Shown: positions 9,550 through 19,540 of the stretch, in pieces
Position numbering within the stretch: the first letter of the stretch is position 1
Layout: each line of letters starts with the position of its first letter
Origin: Intoshia linei
Lineage: Eukaryota > Orthonectida > Rhopaluridae
Direction of reading: 5' to 3'
DNA: 21,366 bases
NCBI GenBank assembly: GCA_001642005.1
Contig: LWCA01000650.1
Location: 1-21,366 of the forward strand
Program-made: the position numbers and the translations under genes
The notes under the pieces: generated by a model
The model's database searches: none
The model's input: only the letters and a program-made list of their open reading frames with translations
What the model was told of the DNA's origin: nothing

Positions 9550-11600
9550 AATGACCGTGTGGAGCAATTAGTAAACCCCTTATAAAAAATATTTAAAAAA
9601 TGGGACCTTTGTAGATTGCTTAATCGATCGTTCATTATCTAAAAATTATAAATAACCGTTGGAAATCGCATTGATTACCGAAATTTTGGTATACTTTAGA
9701 AATTTTTCAACATTTATCCTATAATAAATTTATAAAATAGGCTCCTCATGATTGTAGGTCCGGCCCATATGGTCCCTATCTCTCTCTCCACGGGATAATT
9801 TAAGGTGAAAATAAGTTTTACATATTATCACCCAATATTTTTCAAATTTTTTCAGTGTGTGAAAAAATTGCCCAAGATTGTTATATTTTTTAAATTGTAG
9901 TAACCAGTAATTATACCTTAATATATCTTAAATACATACGAAATTTAAATTTTTTTATATAAATAACCAGACAAAGATTAATATGAGACATAAAAATTAC
10001 CATTTTTTCCAATAAATGAAATTCTGCAGAAAATAAATCATTTTTTCTATAAGTAAATGATTTTAATACGTTTGGAAATTTAGTTTTGCATACAGATTGG
10101 CAAGCTAATAACATTCGTGAATAATTTATTAAGCCAAATTCCTATATGTTATAAAAATTAAACTTAATTTAACATTATAAATATTTATCTAGTATTATCA
10201 TTTTTTCTCGAGAAATGTATAATCAGATTAAAGTCCACACTTCTTAACCACGCTAGCGGCTTCCAAGCTAAAAAGCGCTATCCAAGAAAATTATACAGTT
10301 CAAATTCAAGATAAGTGGACAGAAAATATAAATAAGCAGTATAATTAAATATAAAGCGAAAAACCAAAAAAATATAAAGTTAAGGGGTTCTTTAATATCA
10401 AGATATTAATTATACAAATCAAAACAAGAATTTCATCCGATACAGTAAACGTCTGATTACTTTTAAAATCATAAATCAAAGAATGTGAAAGACTTGTACT
10501 TGTAGGTACAGAATCTGTACAACACATACATTGTTATAACAAAATAAAATGAAATTAATTAATTTAATTTGATTTTGTAAATAAATTTTCAATAAATGAC
10601 ATTTCATACGTGGTGATCCTTTGGATTTATTGGGTGAATGGTCAATTTAATTTATTTATGCATCATCAGTTTAATTAAAGTAATAAATAATTACTTCAAC
10701 TTTTACCGCCAAAAATAAAGTTGTTGGAGATAATAAAAGTGGATCAATCGTATAGAAACTGTTTCTAAACATTAAGAAAATAATTTTCTTTAAATTTTGA
10801 GTAATTAATTATTAATTTGTAAAAATACCGAATATAAAATCTTTTTAAATAAATAGTGGCAGTAGCTATGACTTGTTGACGAATTTTTAAATATTCACCA
10901 ATCGCCTGTATAACTAGACATGGGAAATATATTTTAATTAGATATCAATCAAGAGTTATCAACAGTTAAAGTAGTTAATTCATGTTAAGGTTTTTCTCAA
11001 ATCAATTTACTGTATTTTTGAAAAAAATAATTTTTACCACGTTCGTTTTTAACAGTGATCGGTAATTTATGTAAAATTTTACTAAAGTCAAACTTGTATA
11101 CAGTGAAACGTTAATTGAGTTGTTATAACAAGTTCCATTGTAGACAATTGTCACTGTAGTCGTATTGAGTTGTATTATTTAAATGCTAATCTTAAAAATG
11201 TTGAGAACCTTTTATCAATATAGTTGCTTATAAGTTATAATTTATAACTTATAAGCACAACTAAAAAATTACAATTTGCATAAAAAATGATAATTTTGTC
11301 ATAATTGGTATCATATGTCGAATTTTGATTTCTTTCAATTTGTAAATCACCTTCATCATATAACCAGTTTTTGCTAAATAAAATATATATTTATAAATTG
11401 ACTAATATTTAAAATATATATTAATGTTATCTTCGGTTTAATTATATTACAGAATCCATGACTAAACTTGTGTCTCAAATAGGTATGTCACGAATCGCAA
11501 GTCATCAAATAATGACCCCATCAAATTTTTATTAATTCATATAACGAAACATTCCATGTTTCAACGTTGTTATGCAGTTCCTTTATATACCACACTACTT
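9550..11600. other. AT-rich stretch, no recognised genes
   Basis: Open frames of 67 codons (9911-10114, minus) and 60 codons (10345-10527, minus) are at chance length and show no domain. A GC-richer phrase lies near 9755-9795 (ggtccggcccatatggtccc). Small palindromes are at 10506-10520 (gtacaga, a, tctgtac) and 11225-11257, the latter listed separately. Confidence 0.45.
11225..11257. repeat. 33-bp near-perfect palindrome
   Basis: Two 16-bp arms (11225-11240 and 11242-11257), exact reverse complements of each other, are separated by a single T. The arm reads tgcttataagttataa. Such a tight palindrome can extrude as a cruciform or fold into a hairpin in RNA. It sits alone, with no repeat family member on either side. 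Confidence 0.8.
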
Positions 11601-11604
11601 AAAT

Positions 11605-11755
11605 TTTAATTGAATTATGGTGAAATTGAAATGTGGACTTTATAAAATTCTAAGACAGGTAGTTAATTAAATAAAGCGTAACACACAGACAGACACACAC
11701 AAAAAAAAATCGCGTAGCATATTATATAAGTTAGGATTATATTAGTTAAGAGAGC
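11605..11755 (+). repeat. Element E copy 5, 3' end only
   Basis: Only the last part of element E is present: attgaaatgtggactttata, then aaattctaagac, an ACAC/AGAC tract, and the 23-bp terminal box at 11711-11733. That box is identical to those at 14735-14757 and, inverted, at 1356-1378. The text left of 11605 is not E-like, so the copy is 5'-truncated. Confidence 0.7.
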
Positions 11756-11759
11756 TTCC

Positions 11760-12290
11760 CTAAAAAAAATTTAGTTTAGGGTGAAATTGCATAACACGCT
11801 GCGCTTCACTATATGGCGCTTGGCTCAAAAATTCGGGTTGAGAATAATTAATGTTGGTAACCCTGTGTTCTATAACAAAAGGTATTCCAATGGAATGTTG
11901 ACATTTTAATATTTGAACAAACTATTAAATTTTCTAGCCAAAATAGCACGTTATCAATGTAAATTATTTAATACGTATCAAAAAAAAATAAAAATAATAA
12001 ATAAATCGGCGTGTTAATATTCTAATTATTAGAATCTAATGCCTAAGATTGTAATCGTATTTTGTATTTACATTTTATATATATGGTCATTTTTAAAATC
12101 TCACATAAGATATTCTGGTGTGCAAGGTATAATAATTTAATGGTCGTCTAGATTTTGATATAAATTCCCACAATCTGATAACTCTAATAAATATTTAAAA
12201 TTAAGAATAAGTGTATTAAATTGAAAATTAATCCTATAAAAATAAACAAAAAGTGATAAAATTTTTTTATATTTTAATTGAATCTCACGG
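11760..12290. other. AT-rich stretch without recognised genes
   Basis: A short GC-richer phrase (aacacgctgcgcttcactat) follows element E copy 5 near 11790. No gene, RNA or clear repeat copy is visible in the rest. Confidence 0.4.
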
Positions 12291-12296
12291 ACTCAG

Positions 12297-12347
12297 CCAT
12301 TTCTTTTTGGACTCAAGGGTCCAATGACTCCCAATCGGGAACTGCTG
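12297..12347 (-). mobile_element. hAT-like terminus fragment
   Basis: On the minus strand it begins cagcagttcccgattgggag, a recognisable variant of the CAGTGGTTCCC-type hAT end. No partner terminus with the flanking eight bases (ttttagaa) was found to the left, so the element is incomplete or its other end has decayed. Confidence 0.35.
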
Positions 12348-12725
12348 TTTTAGAAAATTCTACTAAACAAAATAAAGTGATTTAGGTGATTTCATATTTT
12401 AGATGGGCAGTATAAAATTTGGATAATTTGATATTATCAATATATTTTATTAAAATTATTTGAATTACATTTCAATGCTGTAAAATTTCAAAAGTTATCT
12501 AAACCATATAATATCACCAAAATGTTTCATAAACACAATTTTAAACTATCAATCGTAGAAATGTTACTAATGTGAGCTGTGCCAGAAATTTGCAGCCATG
12601 ATTATAATTTTTTTAAAATTTTTAAAAAAAAATAAACTAAAAATTAGATTGTGCAGTAATATCCACGTTACTTATTCATAAATTATGATAAGTTTACTAT
12701 GAACTTCATATGTGAAAATTAAACT

Positions 12726-13393
12726 ATTTACACCAACCATTCTGAACGAGGTCCATAAAAATTATATACATTTATTACATATTATAGACATTTTCAGTAA
12801 CATAAAGTCGTTTTTAAAACATAAAGGCTCAGAAATACTAATATAAAACGTGAAAATCATGTAAAAGTAAATTCTTTGGTATTAAATTAAATTACTTACA
12901 AGTGTAAAAACTTATTGGGAAACCTGCATTCTTCTATTTTAGGAGCAGCGTTTATATTTAATTATTTTATTAAAATGTATGACCGAGCCAAGTTTCTAGT
13001 CACAAAAAAAGCTTTAAATTTTAAATTGAAAATGAGACGAAAAATGAGTTAATATTCATGATTCTATGAAACATTAACCAAGGGATATAAAATATTAATT
13101 CTTCACAGGGAAGATAGATAATATAGACTTTTTATTGATCTGATAAAATATATAGTAAACAATTAATAATGTACTGTAAACAATACCTGAAACATGTTTC
13201 ATTTTGGGAACATACGGGTTAAAGGTGAATGTTAATAGTTCATTAAGTTTATCATCTAGCAAAAATAGAGTACTCCATGTCTTTTGAACATCATTCGTTT
13301 CACCCAAATGTAATGATTTATTAAAAATTGTCATTATTATTAATTTTTTTGGGAGTCCACAGCGAAAAAAAATTGAGAATGCCTGCTTTACAC
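12726..13393. mobile_element. hAT-type non-autonomous element with target duplication
   Basis: The element body is 12734-13385 (652 bp). The left end caaccattctgaac and the right end, which reads caggcattctcaat on the minus strand, agree at 10 of 14 positions. The 8-bp flanks are atttacac (12726-12733) and ctttacac (13386-13393), matching at 7 of 8. That duplication length is the hAT signature. The first 110 bp resemble the fragment at 13601-13720. A 79-codon minus-strand frame (13095-13334) lies inside but shows no transposase motif I can name. The element is older than the one at 18956, judging by its end mismatches. Confidence 0.65.
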
Positions 13394-13600
13394 TTCAAGA
13401 GTCAGACATTTTTAATTTTAATTGTAACATAAATTTTCTTTCACAATATTTTTGGCTCAAATTTTGATAATCTCATAAGTTATTGATAATCTATAATTAG
13501 ATTTATCAGGAAGCATCTTTTCCAAATGATAAGAAGCTCGTGATTTCATAGCCTCATGGAAAACACTTTTTCACAAATGAGACACAAGTGTGATCTAAAT

Positions 13601-13720
13601 CAGGCATTCTCGACGGGTCCAAAGCACTTTTTTAGGGATCCATGAAAATTACATATTTTTATTATATATTATAATTATAGACATTTTCAGTACATAAAGG
13701 GGTTTTTTCTTAACGTCATA
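13601..13720 (+). mobile_element. hAT-type left-end fragment
   Basis: It starts caggcattctcgacgggtcc and continues with text parallel to 12734-12840, including attatagacattttcagta. It belongs to the same family as the element ending 215 bp to the left. Its opening bases match the right terminus of that element better than its left terminus does. No right end followed by the flank atctaaat was found, so I call it truncated. Confidence 0.55.
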
Positions 13721-14202
13721 TTTTCATATAATTAAGTCGTTTTTTCAAAACTAAATTCTATTCTATTTTCTTGGTTATTGATAAATATTTATAACGCAAT
13801 GAACATTGGAGGTTTCTCGACAAAAATGAAAGTTAAAATGTTTTGTTCATCAATATAAATTGAACTCAAAGCAAATCATTTTCCCGTTTTTTACATAATT
13901 GGCGACTCATTGTAGTTTTTTAATGTTTTATAAAATCAACTGCATTATGTCTTATTAATCAAGTAAAAATTTCCAACAGGTTGGTTTATTCTTCCCTCCA
14001 GATTGATTTATTTTTACCTAGAACTAGGCGTAGTATGTATAGGATAAATGTATTTTATGATAATTAATTAATTATTTGTTTTTTGTTAACATTTAAAAAT
14101 TCAGTATAAACAGTCCAATCCTAAATATTGTCATAAATAGCATAAATTCCAGAAAAAAAATTATAAAAACCTATTTTGTCATTTTCAATGTGATGATATA
14201 TA

Positions 14203-14765
14203 TTCAGTACCAATTTAATTAATACTTAAAAATACCAATTATATATCAATAATCAACCAAATCTTCACTTTATAAACATATTTTAGTCGAATTTTACCAA
14301 ATTTGTAAAGGATTATAATAAATATAAAAATGATATTAACAAAGTTGTTTTAGTTTAGTTTTTGAGTTAATATTAAAATTGTATTCAAAATGTTTTGAAA
14401 ATGAGAATTTGAAATTCTAGGGCTGTTTTTATTAAAAAAAGAAGGATAATTTGGGTTTTAGCCCTGAAGATATAATCTTTTTAAAATGTAAATATATGAT
14501 AATGTTTATGATTTTAAAATCCGTATCACCATATATATTTTTTTAAATTCTCCAACTTGTTTGATTTTCAAAAATAGGGACAATTGGTGTCTTTGACCCG
14601 TAACATGTGATTTTGGGAGTTTGAAATTATGTTTGCAAACAACCCCGGAAAAAACTGTAATTGAAATGTGAATTTATAAAATTCGAAGACGGGTAGTTAT
14701 TTAAATAAAGCTAGACACACATAGAAACAAAAATCGCGTAGCATATTATATAAGTTAAGATTATG
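14203..14765 (+). repeat. Element E copy 6, internally deleted
   Basis: The first 210 bp follow 2247-2470 closely, from ttcagtaccaatttaatt through acaaagttgtt. The copy then jumps to the last units, with motifs at 14460-14469 (agccctgaag) and 14595-14604 (gacccgtaac), 135 bp apart. It ends with an ACAC tract and the intact 23-bp box at 14735-14757. Compared with copy 3 it lacks roughly 400 bp in the middle. Together with copy 3 it defines both edges of the family. Confidence 0.75.
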
Positions 14766-14784
14766 TGTATATTTTTTAGAGTAA

Positions 14785-15015
14785 ATTATGAGGAATTCAA
14801 ACATCGTTAAAAACGAAAATAAATGAGCTAGAAATGTATTTTAAAAATTAGAATGGTTCACATTCGCATGGTAAATCTATAAAAATAATGACCAGCATAA
14901 CTATGCATAGAAACAAAATTAAAGCTGATTATACATAAAATAAGGTTATATTTTAAATGTATCTTATCAGTTTTGTATGAATTTCAATAATTGCATTTTA
15001 GGGGGAATGTACATT
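14785..15015 (+). repeat. Repeat D, right-hand copy
   Basis: This follows element E copy 6 after about 20 bp and is matched by the inverted stretch at 300-540. Shared landmarks in this orientation include ggaattcaaacatcg, aaataaatgagctagaaat and attaaagctgattatacat. E and D adjoin here in one orientation and near 540-590 in the opposite relative orientation, so they are probably separate units. Confidence 0.7.
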
Positions 15016-17635
15016 AATGCATTTAAACGCATTAAACATTACCTAATGTACATTTTACATGTTATAAATATATCTTAAAACTGAAATTAATTCAACTGAT
15101 TCATCTCACAGATATATTCAAGTAAATACTATATATATAAAGCAAGGGTCACAAAAATTTATAACTCGGAACATTTTTATATTTATGACTTGGCCTTTTT
15201 TAATAAATCTATTAGCTTAACTGCATTGTACTTCTTATACACAGCTAGTGGACTTCGTAGCTAGCTCTGTCGAGTACGATCTCTTTAATTTTTTAAAGTG
15301 CAGTGCACTGCTACATGTTACTAATGCCACTCTGATCGCATAGTTTTATGAGATCCTGATTGTTTTCATATTATTTTAATTCATGTTATCAATTCATTTG
15401 ATTATTTTAATTTTGTCAGCTAAAAATGTTCCTGTTACGTTAAATCAACATTCATAATATAATCAATTTTACTTATTTTCATAATTATTATACAAAACCT
15501 GAAAACGTACATTTGCATTTTTCACCAAAACCACTTTTATCATGTTATTTAGTTTTTAGTTTTTAGTGTGCTTTTTAGATTCAATTTTAGGTGTTTTTGT
15601 CTTATTTTTATATTATACTGCCCTATTAATTAATCTCATTAAATATTCACTTTTTAAGGATGTATAAAATGTTTAATCCCTTATACTTTAATAAAATATA
15701 AATTTTGACAAGAATGTGGTTTAGAAACGTGGATCAATAAAAGTAGCTAAAATTAGATTTTTATCATTAAAGGACGTATTAAATCTGCAATTGAATTTCT
15801 AAAAAAACTGTTTTTTTAAAAAAAGCGTAAAAAATTCGAAATTGTTAAATTTTGCCTATTCCTATATCGATTCCTAAAAAATAAAGATACCAGCATATCC
15901 CGATTCCGATTATTAAAAATCGTCGCATCAATAGTTAAGAGTATGCTCTCATTGTCTATAATATATTAACAATATCAATTTTATAATTAAAAAAATGGAC
16001 AGAGTTGGCCTTTTTTGTTTGTAATACAAAAAACAAAAGCAAAAATAATATAAATCAATTTAGATGGAATTTGTATCAATTAGATACGATAAAGTCTAAC
16101 AAATTTAATACAAAATGAATTTAACGAAAGTGGTGTTTTTAAAGTTTATAAAAAATTGTTTACTAGTTTGAAATATATTATTTCCTGTGAAATAATAGAC
16201 AATACACAAAAAAGAGGCCTATTTTATGATTGTAATTATTTTAACTTTTATTTTATATAACTGGTTCAAAATAATAAATTCAATAATAATGTCGTGATGC
16301 AGGAAGACAGCAACGCATGGAGTAACTTCTTTTTCTTTTTTTTTCAAAAATTAACTGTTTTCCTTTTCCCCATAGGCTACATTTGCACAATTCGATAAAT
16401 GTGTTTGAGGATACAGGCTAATGTATATACAAAGGGGTAAATTATACATTTCATGAAGTATATGAACAATATCAATGTTTTCGGTAACATTTAAATGTTA
16501 TGTTTACTAGTAAATGGGTTACAACATATGGAAACCATCCAATTTAAGGTGACTTTAATAATAATACTTACTGTAATTGAATGGATTAATTTTTAGATAA
16601 TAGAGAAATGCAATTTGTTTCTTATACTATCAAGTACGTTGAAAATCTGCAAATAGATCATTGCGAAATTAACCATCTTTACTTTTTTTGTAACAAAATT
16701 AACAAAGCAAATTTAATTTACTACAACATTAGTTATTATATTGAAAATGAACCCATAATTCTAATATATAACGGTAAAATGTTAATTATTCATAAACTAT
16801 AAGTCAGAAGTGACCAACATATGACGTACCCGCCAGAGATGGCGAATTGGACCATTCAAAGTGGCGCATTACATTTTTATAGATATAATATTTAGTATAT
16901 TTTATAATCGGTTTTTACCGAAATAGTTTTAATAATAATGGTTTTAATATATTGTTATTCATACTTTTATAATGTTGCAACATGTAATACATTGAAATTT
17001 ACATTCATTTTTATTTTAAATTATCCATTTGTAAGTAATACTATAATTATAGCATACATGTATATATGTACTTCAAAAATCAAATCATAAAATAGGGGTG
17101 GGCAATGCTATCCTTTTTAGCGAAGGGCTGCATTCAAAAATTCTAAATGTTTGTACAGTTTTAGTTTTTTGTAGTTGATATTTGAAAAATTCTACATAAA
17201 TCAAATATTTAAATTTTCATTAAAGTTTTTCGGGAAGCACATCAACTCTGTCAATTTACATTATATGAATACAACTATATAATTTTAGATATATTACTAA
17301 TTACTATTTCAATTTTCAGTTTTGATAGAAATGAAATGGTAAAGAACGTTCAAATTAAAGTGACGCAATCAATCAGCACTTTTGTAAAATATGATTTTAA
17401 GGTTTATATTATGTATTATTAATAATAATAATGCTATAAACTCTCGAAACATTCACATAAGACTCCAAAATCGAGAGTCTCATTATCAGGGTGTCAATTA
17501 TGCTACCATCGGATCATTTGAGACTCATTATGGAAGATGCGGCAACCATTATAATATAAATTGTTGTTTTTATAACAAGATTTGTACACATATTTTTTTT
17601 TTTAGTTTTTTATATAATTTTATGATTTATTTATG
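15016..17635. other. AT-rich stretch, no recognised genes
   Basis: No ORF exceeds chance: 64 codons at 16608-16802 and 81 codons at 17391-17636, both plus, without domains. Points noted are a 12-bp perfect palindrome gcagtgcactgc at 15300-15311 in a GC-richer patch, short tandem ttttagt units near 15550, a long T/C tract ending in ccccatag at 16375 that looks like a splice acceptor, and a less AT-rich patch at 17460-17550. A hAT-like phrase, taggggtgggcaatgctatc, lies at 17093. Confidence 0.4.
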
Positions 17636-17727
17636 AGTGCACAATAGTGCGTATATGAATGCCCTAATAGTATTTATGTAGATGCACAATAACTCGTATA
17701 TCAGTGCACGAAAGTGTGTAATAATGA
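17636..17727 (+). repeat. Three degenerate 25-base repeat units
   Basis: Units begin at 17636 (agtgcacaatagtgcgtat), 17681 (gatgcacaataactcgtat) and 17703 (agtgcacgaaagtgtgtaa). They share the frame tgcacnaa, then a short spacer and gt-at-rich text, at spacings of 45 and 22 bases. The repeat is weak and short, and function is unknown. Confidence 0.35.
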
Positions 17728-18292
17728 CAGTGTATAATACGTAAAAATTATTTTATTAGGTTAAGACAAAATCAACAGATACAGATTTCATGTGGAATAC
17801 AATATTAAACTGCTCAACATCAGAATTTGACCCTTTATTATCAGACAACTTAAAATACTCAATTATAAAGCATTTTACGAGTGAGTCATATTTTGCTATT
17901 ATTTATATGTTTTTATTAAATTTAATTTCTATAATGTATAAATAATATTTATCTGTTTTTGACATTTTAAATAATATATAAATTTATGGAATTTGAACAA
18001 TTTACTCAAGTTAATGTATTATAATCAATTTTCCAATTTATTTAAATGTTGATAAAATAGAATTAAATAACCAAAACATGTTTAGTAAAAGCCATTAAAG
18101 AATTTGACCACACTTTATTTTTAAAATTATATGAAATAATAAAAAAAAAATATTGTAATTAATAGAAAATTAATTTAATTAATATTGTATAGATTTTCAA
18201 ATTGACAATTCAACTAAATTGATGAAAATAATGAGTTTTTAATATTTATATACATAATATTTATATATTTGTTATACATCAACATGTTATAA

Positions 18293-18370
18293 ATGAGGCT
18301 GCTAGTTTTGCTGGTTCCCGCAATAGTATCTGCTGACATTACTACTATAAAATGCAATATTATAGTTTAA
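18293..18370 (+). other. Small ORF with signal-peptide-like start
   Basis: A 25-codon frame opens MRLLVLLVPAIVSA and ends with TAA. One basic residue, a run of Leu/Val, then a small-residue cleavage motif (V-S-A before Asp) is the textbook layout of a secretory signal peptide. The codons (agg ctg cta gtt ttg ctg gtt ccc gca) are richer in G+C than the surroundings. It would fit the first coding exon of a secreted protein, but I see no strong splice donor before the stop and no matching downstream exon. It may equally be chance. I do not recognise the peptide. Confidence 0.18.
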
Positions 18371-18439
18371 ACCTCAATGTTAAAATTCTTAAACTTCATT
18401 ATAGCAATAACGATAAAATTCTAAATTTACAATACATGG

Positions 18440-18935
18440 AATTTAGATTTGAATTTAAGATTGATGACATTTTTGGTCTGTGTTAACTGCATATGATGTA
18501 TGACCATAATATTTTTTTAAATCTAAGACTATACATTTTTTAAAAAATTTAATCAAGCTTTTAATGATTAAAAATCTCTTTTTTAGGGTTGCGATTTATG
18601 ATGATGCATATGATTTTAAAAACTATTCCATAATCTATGTTTAATAAAATCCTAGGAATTTTTTAATTTTAAAAAAAATGGTAATTTGGGGATTTGATCA
18701 TGAAAATGTACGTTTCTGAAACTGATATTGGCGACAACACTAAATAATTTCATTTTTTAAATTCGAGGGTTGATTTTATTTATAAACTAATGAAAAATTA
18801 AGTTTTGGACCGAGAAGAATCCAATTTCTAAAAGTTAAACTTGCATAAAAACATCAGTTTCGTAAAACTCCATTATAATTGGTGTTTTTAAAATTATAAG
18901 AATATTATTTTTTAAATAAACGGTAACACACAAGT
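18440..18935 (+). repeat. Element E copy 7
   Basis: The copy tracks copy 1 from about 650 to its end. It has the ctgtgttaactgcatatgat text, the phrase ttttttagggttgcgattta, the motifs gatcatgaaa (18696) and gaccgagaag (18808) 112 bp apart, and the closing ggtaacacacaagtta near 18920. It is among the most diverged copies. The hAT-type element at 18956 inserted just beyond its AC-rich end. Confidence 0.6.
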
Positions 18936-18947
18936 TAATTCTATTTT

Positions 18948-19540
18948 ACTTAATGCAGTGGTTCCCAAAGTGGTCCACAGGAAATTATAGGTGTTCCACA
19001 AGAAAAATTTTAAATAAAATGAAGATAACCTTTTTTAACAATAATATTAAATTGGAATTGTATCGATCATTTATTATTATTATTAGTGAACGTAAACATA
19101 ATTTAATCAAAATAAACTAAAATTTTACTCAATAACGTGAATATTTTTCACGTGCGTTAAATTTAATCTATGTAATGATTTAACTTAGTTCGATTGTAGC
19201 TTCCGGAATCGAACCTAGCAAGCCCGTTGCCACTTCAAAAATGAAAAATAGCCCATTAAAAATTTTTTTAAATGAATTATAATGTCATATAACCCCATCC
19301 ACCTTTCTAAGACTCTTGAGTTGACATTTTAAATTTAACAGTCAAATTAGTTGATATTCAAGAATTTTTTTACTTACGCCATTAAAGCTACCTTGTCATT
19401 AATATAAAATTTTCGATTTAAGGAAGAATATATAATAAAAAAATCAAAATATTACCTTAGTGACGTGTTCAGGACTAAAGGAATTTAATTTGTGACAAGT
19501 GGTCTATAATGGAAAAAATTTAGGAACCACTGACTTAATG
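18948..19540. mobile_element. hAT-type MITE with perfect 8-bp duplication
   Basis: The element is 18956-19532 (577 bp). The left end CAGTGGTTCCCAAA and the right end, CAGTGGTTCCTAAA on the minus strand, agree at 13 of 14 bases. The flanks ACTTAATG at 18948-18955 and 19533-19540 are identical. Terminal sequence, duplication length and absence of any transposase frame make it a non-autonomous hAT element, mobilised in trans if at all. The perfect duplication suggests it is among the younger insertions here. Internal features are a CGTGAA/TTCACG hairpin (19136-19152) and a minus-strand GGTTCGATTCC (19205-19215). Confidence 0.85.

Noticed and set aside
10222-10260. Minus-strand text resembling the D-arm and anticodon-stem start of a tRNA-Ser (gtggttaag, then tggact)
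   Set aside because: No acceptor stem, no T-arm (ggttcga) and no cloverleaf can be drawn. At most it is a decayed tRNA fragment.
10506-10520. 15-base palindrome gtacaga-a-tctgtac resembling a nuclear-receptor half-site pair
   Set aside because: There is no gene nearby to regulate, and a single short palindrome is expected by chance in this length.
73-12347. hAT-like ends at 73 and 12347 as a pair
   Set aside because: The termini differ (cagtggttccc type against cagcagttccc), the flanking eight bases differ, and 12 kb without transposase is implausible.
13095-13334. 79-codon minus-strand frame inside the hAT-type element at 12734-13385
   Set aside because: It starts about 50 bp inside the right terminus, where an autonomous element might encode protein. 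It shows no zinc-finger or hAT dimerisation motif, and its length is near chance.
16290-16420. Mini-intron (16322-16375) with a good pyrimidine tract and ccccatag acceptor after a short ATG frame
   Set aside because: The 54-base interval keeps frame whether or not it is removed, the spliced frame stops after 15 codons, and the donor gtaact is weak.
17093-17160. hAT-like start (taggggtgggcaatgctatc, then gcgaagggctgcattc) as an element end
   Set aside because: The wording resembles known hAT subterminal text, but no right end or target duplication was found downstream, so no element can be bounded.
6827-18000. Open frames of 60-81 codons on both strands (for example 6827-7018, 9911-10114, 10345-10527, 16608-16802, 17391-17636)
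   Set aside because: By a rough estimate for this base composition, runs of this length are expected several times in 21 kb. The translations are rich in Ile, Asn, Lys, Phe and Tyr, with no domain or motif I recognise.
585-18935. Element E units as a CRISPR array or satellite
   Set aside because: The units are 110-135 bp, strongly diverged, occur in dispersed blocks in both orientations and lack the short identical repeats of CRISPR arrays; they are not one continuous tandem array.
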